Assembly: GCF_022448905.1 (NCBI RefSeq)
Contig: NZ_JAKVCW010000024.1
Location: forward strand, 1 to 47,241
Source of the DNA: Shimia sp.
GTDB lineage: Bacteria; Pseudomonadota; Alphaproteobacteria; Rhodobacterales; Rhodobacteraceae
Length of the DNA: 47,241 nt
Direction: 5' to 3'
The notes under the pieces were generated by a model. The model was not told the origin of the DNA. It ran no database searches and worked only from the letters and a program-made list of their open reading frames with translations. Positions 17,602 through 27,775 of the stretch are shown here, in pieces (the first letter of the stretch is position 1; each line of letters opens with the position of its first letter). The position numbers were made by a program, and so were the translations under genes.

Positions 17602-18303
17602 TTACTCTTCGTTGTACCTATAACCGATGCCGTACAGCGTCTCAATTGCGGAGAAGTCACGATCTACGGTCCGCATTTTCTTGCGAAGACGTTTGATGTG
17701 GCTGTCGATCGTGCGGTCGTCAACATAGACTTGATCATCATATGCGACGTCCATCAATTGGTCGCGGCTTTTCACAAAACCGGGTCGTTGCGCAAGCGCC
17801 TGCAACAAAAGGAATTCAGTCACGGTTAGCGTGACATCCTGCCCCTTCCAACTCACCGAGTGGCGCAGCGGATCCATGGTCAATTCACCACGTTCCATGA
17901 TTTTTGTGTCTTCGGTTTCGCCAACAATATCGCCATCGACGGCTTCTTGGCGGCGCAACAGCGCGCGAATGCGCTCCACTAGCAAACGCTGGCTAAACGG
18001 CTTTTTGACGTAGTCATCTGCGCCCATGCGCAATCCCAGCACCTCATCGATCTCATCGTCTTTGGAGGTCAGGAAGATCACCGGCATACTGGTCTTCTGA
18101 CGCAGACGCTGTAACAGATCCATACCATCCATGCGCGGCATCTTGATATCCAGAACAGCCATATCCGGGAGTTTTTTGTTAAATGCATCCAGCGCCTGCT
18201 GGCCGTCATTATATGTCTCGACTTCAAACCCCTCCGCCTCAAGGGTGATAGAAACCGACGTCAGGATATTCCTGTCGTCATCCACAAGGGCAATTTTCGA
18301 CAT
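17602..18303 (-). CDS. chvI: Response regulator ChvI
   Basis: A 233-residue OmpR/PhoB-type regulator: receiver domain with the acidic cluster VDDD (8-11), phospho-acceptor Asp in [11 protein letters not shown], Thr in FLTSKDD and Lys in VKKPF, then a winged-helix DNA-binding domain ([24 protein letters not shown] is the recognition region, outlined). The start at 18303 follows AAGGA by 7 bases; the open frame extends 24 codons further without support. First gene of the minus-strand run and divergent from pckA, an arrangement shared by rhizobia and brucellae, where ChvI influences pckA. Confidence 0.95.
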   Translation of the reverse strand: MSKIALVDDDRNILTSVSITLEAEGFEVETYNDGQQALDAFNKKLPDMAVLDIKMPRMDGMDLLQRLRQKTSMPVIFLTSKDDEIDEVLGLRMGADDYVKKPFSQRLLVERIRALLRRQEAVDGDIVGETEDTKIMERGELTMDPLRHSVSWKGQDVTLTVTEFLLLQALAQRPGFVKSRDQLMDVAYDDQVYVDDRTIDSHIKRLRKKMRTVDRDFSAIETLYGIGYRYNEE

Positions 18304-18676
18304 GGGATCGGTCCTTATTACTGCTCTTATTATGTCTGTTTTTTGCGGCATTATGCGCAATTCAGACTGGGGCAATCAACGTAAAAGTGCGATTCGGGTA
18401 ACAAACCGGACTTATTTGGCCAGAAATTCCTTGAGCAATGGCTAAATTGTCTCACTTTTGGCGACAATCGCAGCACGCCCTTTCCTATCGGAACACTTGA
18501 TTGCGCTAACCTGCATTTGGTTGCGCTAACTGCGCCAAACCGTCCTGTTCTTATCAATAATTGGCATGTTATGAGGCCCATGTCGCACTTCGGGGTGTTT
18601 TGACGCGCAAGAATATTTCGCCCCGAGGACTTTCAAGGACCGCCGCAACAGGACACGCGGCTACAGGAGTAAGATA
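18304..18676. promoter_or_regulatory. chvI / pckA divergent regulatory region with two tandem operator-like sites
   Basis: This 373-base gene-free stretch carries the promoters of chvI (minus) and pckA (plus). Its clearest signal is TTGCGCTAAC repeated exactly at 18501-18510 and 18521-18530, start to start 20 bases or about two helical turns. On the minus strand the core reads GTTAGCGC, as in the site upstream of etfBA. AGGAGT at 18665-18670 is the pckA ribosome site. LacI-family regulators (PckR in Sinorhizobium, CceR in Rhodobacter) are known to control pckA and are the natural candidates. I see no open reading frame here. Confidence 0.55.
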
Positions 18677-20275
18677 ATGACATTTGGACGGGTAAACCCG
18701 CAATTCCGCCTGCAAGATCAAGGGATCGAAGGTCTGGGAAATGTCTATTACAACTTTATGGAGCCTGCCCTCATCGAGTCCGCGCTGAAGCGCGGAGAGG
18801 GCACTCTGGGCAACGGCGGCACCTTTTTAGTGAGCACCGGCGAATTCACCGGCCGGTCTCCTAAAGACAAGTTCACCGTCCGTACCCCGATGACTGAGGA
18901 CACCATTTGGTGGGAAAATAACGCCCCGATGGAGTCCGACGCCTTTGATCGCCTGCATGCCGATATGTTGGAGCACATGAAAGGCCGCGACTACTTTGTA
19001 CAGGACCTGACCGCAGGTGCAGATCCGACGCACGCCATCAATGTTCGTGTTGTGAACGAACTGGCGTGGCACAACCTCTTTATTCGTCACCTGCTGCGCC
19101 GCCCGGATCGTAACGCACTGGACAGCTTCGTGGCGGATTACACCATTATCAACTGCCCAAGCTTCAAGGCAGATCCTGCGAAGCACGGATGCCGGACCGA
19201 AACTGTGATTGCTGTGAACATCGAGAAAAAGATGATCCTGATCGGCAACACTGAGTACGCCGGCGAAAATAAGAAGTCTGTCTTTGGCCTGCTGAACTAC
19301 TTGCTGCCGGAAAAAGGCATCATGCCGATGCACTGCTCCGCCAACCACGCTAAGGACAACCCTGTCGACAGCGCTGTGTTCTTCGGCTTGTCCGGCACCG
19401 GCAAAACCACGCTGTCCGCTGACCCGAACCGCACTCTGATTGGTGATGACGAACACGGCTGGTCCGATCGCGGCACCTTCAACTTCGAAGGCGGCTGCTA
19501 CGCAAAGACCATCGGCCTGAACCCGGAAGCCGAACCGGAAATCTACGCCACCACAAAGATGTTCGGCACCGTCATTGAGAACATGGTTTTCGACGAAGAA
19601 ACCAAAGAGCTCGACTTTGAGAACAAAAGCCTCACCGAGAACATGCGCTGTGCGTACCCGCTGGATTCGATCCCGAATGCATCGGACAATGGCCTTGGTG
19701 GTCACCCTAAAAACGTGATCATGCTGACATGCGACGCCTTTGGTGTGCTGCCGCCAGTGGCCCGTCTGACACCAGCGCAAGCAGAGTACCACTTCCTGTC
19801 CGGCTTCACCGCCAAAATGGCAGGCACCGAGCGCGGCCTGACGGAGCCAACGCCAGCCTTCTCCACCTGCTTTGGCGCGCCGTTTATGCCGCGTCGCCCT
19901 GAAGTTTATGGCGCACTGCTGCGTAAGAAGATCGCTGAGTTTGGCACCACATGCTGGTTGGTGAACACCGGCTGGACCGGCGGCGCTTACGGCACCGGCT
20001 CTCGCATGCCGATCAAAGCCACCCGCGCGCTGCTCACTGCGGCCTTGGATGGCTCGTTGAACCACGTGGAATTCCGCAAGGATGCCAATTTTGGCTTCGA
20101 AGTTCCGGTCTCTGTGCCAGACGTAGACGACACCCTGCTGGATCCACGCGGCACATGGGCAGACAAAGACGCCTATGATGCGCAGGCCACCAAGTTGGTC
20201 GGGATGTTTGCTGACAATTTCGAGCAATACCTGCCCCATATCGACGCTGACGTGAAAGCAGCGGCTATCGGTTAA
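18677..20275 (+). CDS. pckA: Phosphoenolpyruvate carboxykinase (ATP)
   Basis: A 532-residue enzyme converting oxaloacetate and ATP to phosphoenolpyruvate, the entry step of gluconeogenesis. The ATP-type signature is the P-loop GLSGTGKTT (237-245), preceded by HCSAN and followed by LIGDDEHGW. Arg in [13 protein letters not shown] (about 60) contacts oxaloacetate. The length is typical. The ATG has GGAG 7 bases upstream. A strong terminator follows. Its position opposite chvI links carbon state, the regulatory PTS and envelope signalling, as known in related bacteria. Confidence 0.97.
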   Translation: MTFGRVNPQFRLQDQGIEGLGNVYYNFMEPALIESALKRGEGTLGNGGTFLVSTGEFTGRSPKDKFTVRTPMTEDTIWWENNAPMESDAFDRLHADMLEHMKGRDYFVQDLTAGADPTHAINVRVVNELAWHNLFIRHLLRRPDRNALDSFVADYTIINCPSFKADPAKHGCRTETVIAVNIEKKMILIGNTEYAGENKKSVFGLLNYLLPEKGIMPMHCSANHAKDNPVDSAVFFGLSGTGKTTLSADPNRTLIGDDEHGWSDRGTFNFEGGCYAKTIGLNPEAEPEIYATTKMFGTVIENMVFDEETKELDFENKSLTENMRCAYPLDSIPNASDNGLGGHPKNVIMLTCDAFGVLPPVARLTPAQAEYHFLSGFTAKMAGTERGLTEPTPAFSTCFGAPFMPRRPEVYGALLRKKIAEFGTTCWLVNTGWTGGAYGTGSRMPIKATRALLTAALDGSLNHVEFRKDANFGFEVPVSVPDVDDTLLDPRGTWADKDAYDAQATKLVGMFADNFEQYLPHIDADVKAAAIG

Positions 20276-20298
20276 AAGCTCTAAGCGCCATTTTTTTG

Positions 20299-20330
20299 AA
20301 AGCCCCGACAGCCGTCGGGGCTTTTCTTTT
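20299..20330 (+). terminator. Rho-independent terminator of pckA
   Basis: AAAGCCCCGAC (20299-20309), loop AGCC, GTCGGGGCTTT (20314-20324), then TCTTTT. It lies 23 bases after the stop. Confidence 0.93.
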
Positions 20331-20490
20331 GCCGTGCAGATTGATGCGCGCTCACGCCCAAAAGCCTTAAGTCCATTGCCGTCGCGCTTTCGTTTTTGAC
20401 GCAAGCTTCAAGAAACAAAAAACCTGCTCTTTTGATGCGATTTCTCTCTTGACCCCACCCCAGGAAGAGCCTAAATCGCACCTCACTTAC

Positions 20491-20567
20491 GGCGGTATAG
20501 CTCAGTTGGTTAGAGCAGCGGAATCATAATCCGCGTGTCCGGGGTTCAAGTCCCTGTACCGCCACCA
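20491..20567 (+). tRNA. tRNA with CAT anticodon (elongator Met, or Ile2 read with lysidine)
   Basis: A 77-base cloverleaf with encoded CCA. Acceptor arms GGCGGTA/TACCGCC, D-loop AGCTCAGTTGGTTAGAGC, anticodon stem GCGGA/TCCGC around ATCATAA (anticodon 20525-20527), T-arm with GGTTCAAGTCC. It is not initiator Met, because the first pair G-C is matched and the three G-C pairs of the initiator anticodon stem are absent. Elongator Met and Ile2 cannot be separated reliably by eye. Confidence 0.95.
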
Positions 20568-20576
20568 AGAATTCCA

Positions 20577-20612
20577 AAGCCCGGATGGATCGCCATCCGG
20601 GCTTCATTTTTT
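20577..20612 (+). terminator. Rho-independent terminator after the tRNA
   Basis: AAGCCCGGATGG (20577-20588), loop ATCG, CCATCCGGGCTT (20593-20604), then CATTTTTT. It starts 10 bases after the tRNA end. Confidence 0.93.
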
Positions 20613-20683
20613 GTACATGCGCACACGAAAAAAGGCGGCGGACATTTCTGCCTCACCGCCTGCCTATTTCAGTCGAGCCGCTC

Positions 20684-23600
20684 TCAGACTTTCGCCGACA
20701 ACATGGTTTCCAGCATCATAGCACTCTTGCGTACGCCCTCCGCGGTTTCCTCGCGCACAATGCCATAGCCGCGAATTTCCTTCGGCGCAGTCAAAAGCGC
20801 CCAGCACGTGTCGCGGTCCTTTTCGCTGTATCCGCGCTCGACGAGATCCAATACGCACTCAAACCACTCAAGCAGCTCCTGATCCAGTTTTCGGTCCGCA
20901 CTGAAACGGAGCGGATCCAGGAACGACCCACGCAACCCACGCGCCTTGGAAAGCGCCCCTAGCAGGGGCTGCATCCATGGCCCCAGCTTGACCTTTTTAG
21001 GACGCCCTAGTGCATCACGGCCCAAAGGCAGCATCGGGGGCGCCATATGGTAGTTCACTTTGAAGTCACCTTCGAACTCCTCGTTCAAGCGAGTGGCGAA
21101 CGCTGCATTCATATGAAGGCGCGCAACTTCGTACTCGTCTTTGTAGGCCATGAGCTTAAACAGAGACTTTGCCGCCTCAATCAGCAGATCCTCTGGCAGC
21201 ACTTGTGCCAGTTTCTTCATGCGGGCCTCAAACCGCGCGGCATATTTGGCATTTTGGTAGTCGGCCAAAAACGCACCCCGCTTGGCAATCAAGGTGTCCG
21301 CCGTTTCCGCAACACGGGGCTTTTCCAGCGGGATGGCCTCAGGATCATGTGCCAAAACACGGCCTATATCGAAAGCCTTGGCATTTTTCTCCACAGCAAC
21401 ACCATTGAGCAGGATTGCCTGCTTCAAGGCCACTTCACTCACTGGCACCAATCCCCGCTGATACGCAAATCCAAGCATCATCACGTTGGCAAACACGCTG
21501 TCGCCCATGACCTTTTCAGCCATTTTGTTCGCGTCCAGCGCGCGCACATTGTCGGTGCCCACTGCTTTGCGAATGACCTCTTCTCGCACGCCCACTTTCA
21601 GGTCGGCGTCTCGGTTCAGGACCAGATCACCGGTTGGCATCTCTGCGGTGTTGAGCACCACCTGCGCGCCTTTGCGATAATGCACACTGGCTTTGGGCGC
21701 AGAGCTCACAACCACATCACAGCCGATAACAGCATCAGCCGCGCCGCTTTCAATACGCACCTGGTTGACTGCAGCAGGGCTCGTTCCGAGACGGATATAG
21801 CTCAGCACTGTGCCAAATTTCTGCGCGAAACCAGTGAAGTCGAGCACCGAACTGCCCAGCCCTTCCAGATGCGCTGCCATGGTGATCAAAGCGCCGACGG
21901 TCACAACCCCTGTGCCGCCTACACCGGTCACCAGAAGGTCAAATGGCTTGTCCAGAGAAGGTACGCTGGGCGTGGGGACGTTAGACAGCAGGCCAGCGAC
22001 ATCGACATTCGCGCCATCCTTTTTGCGCCGCTTGGCGCCGGTCACAGTCACAAAGCTTGGGCAAAACCCGTCCACGCAGGAGAAATCCTTGTTACAGGTG
22101 CTCAGGTTGATCTTCCGCTTGCGCCCAAACTCGGTCTCTACCGGCTCCACGCTCAAACAATTGGACGCTTTGGAACAGTCACCGCAGCCCTCACAAACCA
22201 ACTCGTTGATGAAGGCAAACGTATCGGGGTCTTCCATCTTTCCGCGTTTACGTCGGCGACGCTTTTCCGTGGCGCAGGTTTGCTCGTATATAAGCAGGGT
22301 CACGCCTTCGATGTTACGCAGTTCGCGCTGCACGGGATCCATATCCCTGCGATCGTGGAAGGACGTGTCGGGCGGGAAATCCGCTTTGGAAAACTTGGAG
22401 ATGTCGTCACTGACCAAGGCGATCCGTGCAACACCTTCGGCGCGCGCATTCCAGGCGATGCCGTGTACTGACACCGGACCGTCCACAGGCTGGCCTCCTG
22501 TCATGGCAACCGCATCATTGAACAACACTTTGTACGTGATGTTAGCCTTGGCGGCGACAGCTTGACGGATCGCCAGGGAGCCCGAGTGATACCATGTGCC
22601 TTCTCCAAGGTTCTGGAAGATGTGTTTGTTGCCGTTGTACTTTTGCGCAACCGCCACAGGCACGCCCTCGCCGCCCATCTGGGCATAGCCGCCCGTCTCC
22701 CGGTTCATCCAGCTGGCCATAACGTGGCAGCCAATGCCGCTCATGGCTTTGGAGCCATCCGGCAGCTTGGTGGATGTGTTGTGCGGGCAACCGGAACAGA
22801 AATATGGCGTGCGGTTTGCTCCCGAAACATTCAATACAGGCGGCTTTTCCTCGGTGAGCGCTGCGGCCTTCTCAAGCAGACCTTCATCTGGGAAAAGACG
22901 CGCCAGACGTTCGGCCACCACCGGCACCAGCATCTTTGGAGAGAGCTCCCCAGTCCAGGGCAAGAGCGGATCGCCAACGGCGCGGTGTTTGCCGACCATC
23001 TTCTCCGGTTTATCACCAGGCCAATCGTAGAAGTATTCCTTGAACTGGCTCTCAATGATGCCGCGCTTTTCCTCTACCACCAACACCTCGGTCTTGCCGC
23101 GCACAAAGGCCAGTGCATCGCGGCGCGCCAGTGGCCAAACCATGCCAACCTTATAGATGTCGATACCAAGGCGACGACAAGCCGCCTCGTCGAGCCCCAA
23201 GAGACGCAGCGCCTCCATCAAGTCCAAATGGCCCTTGCCTGTGGTCACGAACCCGAACGTAGCCTCCGGAATGTCATAGATACGCTGGTCAATTGGGTTC
23301 GCTTCAACAAAAGCCTCAACGGCACGCAGCTTGTGCCCAATTCGGGTCTCGATTTCAGGGCTGGGCAGATCACTCGGGCGCACGTGCACGCCGCCCGCTG
23401 GCATGTCGAAATCTGGCGTTACGAACTTGCGGTCAGCTTGCAACTCCACAGACCGGCCTGACTCGACCGTCTCAGAAATCGCCTTAAAGCCAACCCAGGT
23501 GCCACTAAATCGGCTGAGCGCAATGCCGTATTCGCCAAAGGCAAGGTATTCGTCCACGCTCGCCGGGTTCAGCGTTGGCATAAACCAAGACATGAAGGCC

Positions 23601-24097
23601 ACATCCGATTGATGCGGCATCGAGGAGCTGACACATCCGTGGTCGTCACCCGCCACAACCAGCACTCCACCTTTGGGGGAAGAACCATAGGCGTTGCCGT
23701 GTTTGAGCGCGTCGCCAGAGCGATCAACGCCTGGGCCTTTGCCGTACCACATGGAGAACAGCCCCTCGACGTCGCAATTCGGGTCCAGCGTGGCTTGCTG
23801 GGCTCCCAAAACGGCTGTGGCGCCAAGGTCTTCATTCACGGCGGGCATGAAGGTGATGTTTTGCTCTTTGGTGCGATCGCGCTCCCGCCAGAACTCCAAA
23901 TCCAACCCGCCCAAAGGAGAACCACGATACCCGGACACAAAGCCACCGGTGTTGAGCCCGGCGTCGCGGTCGCGCCGCGCCTGATCGAACATGATCCGCA
24001 CAAGGGCTTGCGTGCCGGTCAGAAACACCCGCCCCTCTGTTTGGTCATACCGATCCGATAGGGCATAGCTTTGAAAATCGTGGCTGGCTTGGGTCAT
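20684..24097 (-). CDS. Indolepyruvate ferredoxin oxidoreductase, fused alpha-beta
   Basis: A 1137-residue fused IorA-IorB type enzyme. It oxidatively decarboxylates aryl 2-oxo acids (indolepyruvate, phenylpyruvate) to aryl-acetyl-CoA and reduces ferredoxin. Order: pyrimidine-binding part with GYRGSPLGGLD (about 55-65); TPP part with GIGCHVMASW and NDAVAMTGGQP; a Cys-rich iron-sulphur segment (CEGCGDCSKASNC, then CNKDFSCVDGFC); the gamma-type domain starting DLLVTGVGGTGVVTVG; and a C-terminal region of about 200 residues found in bacterial fused forms. The stop is at 20684. The adjacent divergent Lrp-type gene is its likely regulator, suggesting a role in degrading aromatic amino acids. Confidence 0.94.
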   Translation of the reverse strand: MTQASHDFQSYALSDRYDQTEGRVFLTGTQALVRIMFDQARRDRDAGLNTGGFVSGYRGSPLGGLDLEFWRERDRTKEQNITFMPAVNEDLGATAVLGAQQATLDPNCDVEGLFSMWYGKGPGVDRSGDALKHGNAYGSSPKGGVLVVAGDDHGCVSSSMPHQSDVAFMSWFMPTLNPASVDEYLAFGEYGIALSRFSGTWVGFKAISETVESGRSVELQADRKFVTPDFDMPAGGVHVRPSDLPSPEIETRIGHKLRAVEAFVEANPIDQRIYDIPEATFGFVTTGKGHLDLMEALRLLGLDEAACRRLGIDIYKVGMVWPLARRDALAFVRGKTEVLVVEEKRGIIESQFKEYFYDWPGDKPEKMVGKHRAVGDPLLPWTGELSPKMLVPVVAERLARLFPDEGLLEKAAALTEEKPPVLNVSGANRTPYFCSGCPHNTSTKLPDGSKAMSGIGCHVMASWMNRETGGYAQMGGEGVPVAVAQKYNGNKHIFQNLGEGTWYHSGSLAIRQAVAAKANITYKVLFNDAVAMTGGQPVDGPVSVHGIAWNARAEGVARIALVSDDISKFSKADFPPDTSFHDRRDMDPVQRELRNIEGVTLLIYEQTCATEKRRRRKRGKMEDPDTFAFINELVCEGCGDCSKASNCLSVEPVETEFGRKRKINLSTCNKDFSCVDGFCPSFVTVTGAKRRKKDGANVDVAGLLSNVPTPSVPSLDKPFDLLVTGVGGTGVVTVGALITMAAHLEGLGSSVLDFTGFAQKFGTVLSYIRLGTSPAAVNQVRIESGAADAVIGCDVVVSSAPKASVHYRKGAQVVLNTAEMPTGDLVLNRDADLKVGVREEVIRKAVGTDNVRALDANKMAEKVMGDSVFANVMMLGFAYQRGLVPVSEVALKQAILLNGVAVEKNAKAFDIGRVLAHDPEAIPLEKPRVAETADTLIAKRGAFLADYQNAKYAARFEARMKKLAQVLPEDLLIEAAKSLFKLMAYKDEYEVARLHMNAAFATRLNEEFEGDFKVNYHMAPPMLPLGRDALGRPKKVKLGPWMQPLLGALSKARGLRGSFLDPLRFSADRKLDQELLEWFECVLDLVERGYSEKDRDTCWALLTAPKEIRGYGIVREETAEGVRKSAMMLETMLSAKV

Positions 24098-24224
24098 CGC
24101 GCGCTCCTCCTGAATTGTGGTATTCTCTCACATGACAGGCGGTTTCCCGTTTCAGTTCTCCTAGATTCTGACCGAATAACGAATTACTGTTTCGCATGGA
24201 GTCGGAAAATCGGAACTGAATGCC
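24098..24224. promoter_or_regulatory. Divergent promoter region between ior and the lrp-type gene
   Basis: 127 bases separate the two divergent starts, so both promoters and any Lrp sites must be here. I see an imperfect AT-rich dyad around 24172-24195 (CGAA ... TTCG arms) but no site I would define. The arrangement, rather than a motif, is the evidence. Confidence 0.35.
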
Positions 24225-24665
24225 ATGAATCTCGATTCGAAAGATCGCAAACTGCTCGCCCTGTTGGAAAAGAATTGCCGCCTATCCAATGCAGATTTGG
24301 CAGCCGAAGTAGGCATGTCGACCTCCGCGTGCTGGCGCCGCATTCGCGCCTTTGAAGAGGCCGGCTTGATCGAAGGATATGGCGCGCGCCTCAGCCAGGA
24401 AGAGCTCGGCTTCACGTTCCACGCCATTGTGCATGTTCAACTCACCCGCCACGATCCCGCGAACCTAAAACGCTTCATCGAAGCGGTGACCGCACGCGAG
24501 GAAATCCGCATGTGTTTTGCCACCACAGGCACCGCAGATTACCACATGCGCGTGCGCTGCACCGACATCGAGGCCTACAACCGCTTCCTCGAGGACTTCC
24601 TCTTCACCCTGCCTGCGGTAAGTTCGGCACAGACCAATGTTATCCTGCGCGATCTGAAGTCCTAA
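24225..24665 (+). CDS. Lrp/AsnC-family transcriptional regulator
   Basis: A 146-residue regulator with an N-terminal helix-turn-helix (about 5-50: LDSKDRKLLALLEKN, LSNADLAAEVGMSTSACWRRI outlined) and a C-terminal RAM ligand-binding domain (about 65-140) ending LPAVSSAQTNVILRDLK. The family senses amino acids and acts as a dimer or octamer on DNA. Divergence from the indolepyruvate ferredoxin oxidoreductase gene suggests it responds to an aromatic or branched amino acid and controls that gene. Family call firm, ligand inferred. Confidence 0.94.
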   Translation: MNLDSKDRKLLALLEKNCRLSNADLAAEVGMSTSACWRRIRAFEEAGLIEGYGARLSQEELGFTFHAIVHVQLTRHDPANLKRFIEAVTAREEIRMCFATTGTADYHMRVRCTDIEAYNRFLEDFLFTLPAVSSAQTNVILRDLKS

Positions 24666-24727
24666 TTCTTGCTACTGCACCAGATTTTCGGCTAGCTCAG
24701 GACCGACAACAGAAGTGAGCCTCTGCC

Positions 24728-25165
24728 ATGAGCAAGACAATCTACATCCTGAACGGCCCGAACCTGAACCTTCTGGGGAAACGGCAGCCGGAGATTTATG
24801 GCCATGACACGCTCGCCGACGTAGAGGCCAACTGCGCGAAGGTTGGCCAGGAACTTGGCCTAGCGGTGAAGTTGATGCAGTCAAACCACGAAGGTGAAAT
24901 TGTCGAGATGATCCACGACGCGCGCGGCGACGCCGCTGGCATCATTATCAATCCGGCCGCATACAGCCACACCTCTGTGGCCATTCTGGATGCGCTCAAC
25001 ACCTTTGATGGCCCCGTATTGGAAGTGCACATTTCCAACATCCACAAACGCGAAGAATTTCGCCATCACAGCTTTGTCTCTGCGCGCGCGGAAGGCGTGA
25101 TCGCCGGATGTGGCGTGAACGGCTATGCACTTGCGATGCGCCATATGGGCACGCTGCTCAACTAA
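24728..25165 (+). CDS. aroQ: 3-dehydroquinate dehydratase, type II
   Basis: A 145-residue enzyme of the shikimate pathway removing water from 3-dehydroquinate. Family landmarks are [17 protein letters not shown] with the catalytic tyrosine (about 24), [11 protein letters not shown] with the catalytic histidine, and [16 protein letters not shown]. The length matches the dodecameric type II class. It is 62 bases behind the lrp-type gene on the same strand and convergent with tex. Confidence 0.96.
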   Translation: MSKTIYILNGPNLNLLGKRQPEIYGHDTLADVEANCAKVGQELGLAVKLMQSNHEGEIVEMIHDARGDAAGIIINPAAYSHTSVAILDALNTFDGPVLEVHISNIHKREEFRHHSFVSARAEGVIAGCGVNGYALAMRHMGTLLN

Positions 25166-25184
25166 GCCAAACGCTCAAAGCGTA

Positions 25185-25216
25185 CGAAAAAGGCTCGGAC
25201 AAAACTGCCCGAGCCT
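25185..25216 (-). terminator. Rho-independent terminator of tex
   Basis: Read on the minus strand, AGGCTCGG (25216-25209) and CCGAGCCT (25198-25191) form an 8-bp stem with a 10-base loop, followed by TTTTTC (25190-25185). On the plus strand the tail is CTCAC, so termination of aroQ there would be weak. Confidence 0.75.
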
Positions 25217-25221
25217 CTCAC

Positions 25222-27576
25222 TTATTTCTTCCGCATCGCATCCAGCAACGCCGCGCCCAGCGCTCCATTGCCGCCGTCCTGCTGTTTTGGCTTGGCGCTG
25301 TAGTTGCCACCACCGCCGCGCGGTCCTTTGCCTCGCGGGCCACCTCCAGGACCACCACGCCCCTTACTGCCAAATCCAGACCGCGCATTGCGATCTTCCT
25401 TGGCAGAGGCCCCGCCATCCTTACGCATCGACAAACCGATACGCTTGCGGGGAACATCCACTTCGGTGACCGCGACTTTCACCACATCTCCGGCCTTGAC
25501 CACTTCATGCGGATCTTTCACAAACCGATCCGCCAACTGGCTCACATGCACCAATCCATCCTGATGCACGCCAACATCCACAAAAGCCCCGAAGGCCGCC
25601 ACGTTTGTAACGGTCCCTTCCAAGGCCATGCCCGGCTTCAAGTCGGAGATTTCCTCAACCCCATCGGCAAAGGTCGCGGTCTTAAAGGAAGGCCGCGGAT
25701 CGCGTCCCGGTTTTTCCAATTCGGAGAGGATATCCTGCACAGTTGGCAGACCAAATTGTTCAGAGACAAAATCCTCCGCGCGCAAACGCTTCAGCGCCGA
25801 ACCATCGCCCATCAATGTGCGCACATCCCGCCCACAGGCTGACACGATTTTACGCGCCACGTCATAGGCTTCCGGGTGCACCGCACTGGCGTCCAGCGGC
25901 TCATCCCCTTCGTTGATGCGCAAGAACCCAGCGCATTGCTCAAACGCCGCGGGCCCCAGCCGTGTCACATCCAACAAAGCTTTGCGTGAGCCAAAGGCCC
26001 CGTTGGCATCGCGGTGCGCCACAATCGCCTCAGCCAAAGGTGGCCCAAGTCCTGACACATGCGCCAACAGCGGGGCGGAGGCCATGTTGAGATCCACCCC
26101 AACCGCGTTCACCGCATCTTCAACTACAGCTTCCAGAGACTTGCCCAGACGATGCTGGTCCACGTCGTGCTGATATTGGCCCACACCAATCGACTTGGGC
26201 TCAATCTTCACCAGTTCAGCAAGCGGATCCTGCAGGCGGCGTGCAATCGACACTGCACCGCGCAAAGACACGTCCAACTCCGGGAACTCCCGTGCTGCCA
26301 ATTCACTGGCCGAATACACGGACGCGCCGGCTTCGCTCACCACAACTTTGGTGGGCACTTTCACGCCTTTAGGCAAAAGCTTCAGCGTTTCCCCCACCAG
26401 CTTTTCGCTCTCGCGGCTCGCTGTACCATTACCGATCGCGACCAACTCAACGCCGTGCTTGGCAATCAACGCCAAAAGGGTCGCCTCAGCACCACGCACA
26501 TCATTCTTGGGCTGGAAGGGATAGATCGTTGCGGTGTCCAACAACTTGCCGGTGGCGTCTACCACTGCCACTTTGCAGCCGGTACGAATGCCTGGATCGA
26601 GTCCAAGTGTCGCTTTCGCGCCCGCCGGCGCCGCCAATAACAAGTCTTTGAGATTGCGTGCAAACACCTGAATCGCTTCTTCCTGCGCCCTCGCGCGCAG
26701 CTCCCCCATCAGGTCGACCGTCATGGTCAGACTCAGCTTCACTCGCCAGGTCCATCCGGCAATCTTGCGCAGCCATTCGTCGCCAGGCCCGTCGGTGCGA
26801 GTATCTAGATAGCTTGCGACCATCGCCTCGGCACGTTCCTTACCACCTTCAGGATCAGGCCCAATATCCAGCGTGATCACGCCTTCTTTGGACGCCCGCA
26901 TCATCGCCAGCGCTCGGTGGCTTGGCACTTTCGACCACGGCTCAGAATGTTCAAAATAATCAGAGAACTTGGCGCCTGCCTGCTCCTGCCCAGCAATGAC
27001 CTTGGCCGCCACAATTGCCTCATCCTGCAAGAACTTGCGCAACTCTCCCAACAGCGCCGCGTTTTCGGTCAGCCCTTCGGCAACAATATCCCGCGCGCCG
27101 TCAAGCGCTGCCTTCACATCCGCAACCGCCTCGGTCACGAAGCCCGCCGCCAGCGCTTCCGGGTCTTTGGAACGGTCTGCCAAAATAGCTTCCGCCAAAG
27201 ACTCCAGCCCGTTCTCACGAGCAATCATCGCCTTCGTACGCCGTTTCGGTTTGTAAGGCAGGTAAATGTCTTCCAACGCCGCCTTGGTCTCAGCCCCGAC
27301 AATCGCCTTGGCCAAGTCGTCGGTCATTTTGCCTTGCTCAGTGATCGAGGCTGCCACAGTCTCACGTCGTGCTTCGAGCTCACGCAAATAGGCCAGGCGA
27401 TCCGCCAGTGTCCGCAGTTGCGTGTCGTCCAATCCGCCGGTGACCTCTTTCCGATAACGGGCCACAAACGGCACCGTTGCCCCCTCATCCAACAGTTTCA
27501 CAGCGGCACCAACCTGATCGGGTTTGGCGGCAATCTCGCCTGCAATGGTGCGGAAAATGCGGGTGCTGGTGTCCAC
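25222..27576 (-). CDS. Tex-family RNA-binding transcription accessory protein
   Basis: A 784-residue Tex protein. It has a helical N-terminus, the YqgF/RNase H-like domain (about 325-430, [19 protein letters not shown] outlined), helix-hairpin-helix repeats, and an S1 RNA-binding domain near 650-720 ([21 protein letters not shown]). The C-terminal tail is Gly/Arg/Lys-rich ([20 protein letters not shown]) and probably adds nucleic-acid affinity. Tex binds RNA and the elongating polymerase and influences expression of diverse genes. The gene is monocistronic, with its own terminator, and divergent from the cupin gene. Confidence 0.96.
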   Translation of the reverse strand: MDTSTRIFRTIAGEIAAKPDQVGAAVKLLDEGATVPFVARYRKEVTGGLDDTQLRTLADRLAYLRELEARRETVAASITEQGKMTDDLAKAIVGAETKAALEDIYLPYKPKRRTKAMIARENGLESLAEAILADRSKDPEALAAGFVTEAVADVKAALDGARDIVAEGLTENAALLGELRKFLQDEAIVAAKVIAGQEQAGAKFSDYFEHSEPWSKVPSHRALAMMRASKEGVITLDIGPDPEGGKERAEAMVASYLDTRTDGPGDEWLRKIAGWTWRVKLSLTMTVDLMGELRARAQEEAIQVFARNLKDLLLAAPAGAKATLGLDPGIRTGCKVAVVDATGKLLDTATIYPFQPKNDVRGAEATLLALIAKHGVELVAIGNGTASRESEKLVGETLKLLPKGVKVPTKVVVSEAGASVYSASELAAREFPELDVSLRGAVSIARRLQDPLAELVKIEPKSIGVGQYQHDVDQHRLGKSLEAVVEDAVNAVGVDLNMASAPLLAHVSGLGPPLAEAIVAHRDANGAFGSRKALLDVTRLGPAAFEQCAGFLRINEGDEPLDASAVHPEAYDVARKIVSACGRDVRTLMGDGSALKRLRAEDFVSEQFGLPTVQDILSELEKPGRDPRPSFKTATFADGVEEISDLKPGMALEGTVTNVAAFGAFVDVGVHQDGLVHVSQLADRFVKDPHEVVKAGDVVKVAVTEVDVPRKRIGLSMRKDGGASAKEDRNARSGFGSKGRGGPGGGPRGKGPRGGGGNYSAKPKQQDGGNGALGAALLDAMRKK

Positions 27577-27775
27577 GGAAACTCTCTCCTGATCTGCCTT
27601 GGGATACCCTTCTTACCACCGTGCCCCGTCGCGCCAAGCGCCGAATGTGACCACGCGTAAAAACTTGCCGATGCCTAAATCCGTCTGCGCGAATTCGAAC
27701 ACAGCAGTATCTATACGCACCGAATTTAACAAACCTCCACAGTCGCATATTGCAAACAGACAAAGGAGACAGACG

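Noticed and set aside
18827..20404. 525-residue open frame antisense to pckA
   Set aside because: It lies over a certain gene, its composition (His-, Gly- and Arg-rich) is typical of a shadow frame in GC-rich DNA, and it has no ribosome site or known domain.
21047..22471. 474-residue open frame antisense to the indolepyruvate ferredoxin oxidoreductase gene
   Set aside because: The opposite strand carries cysteine-cluster and TPP motifs, and this frame has no recognisable feature.
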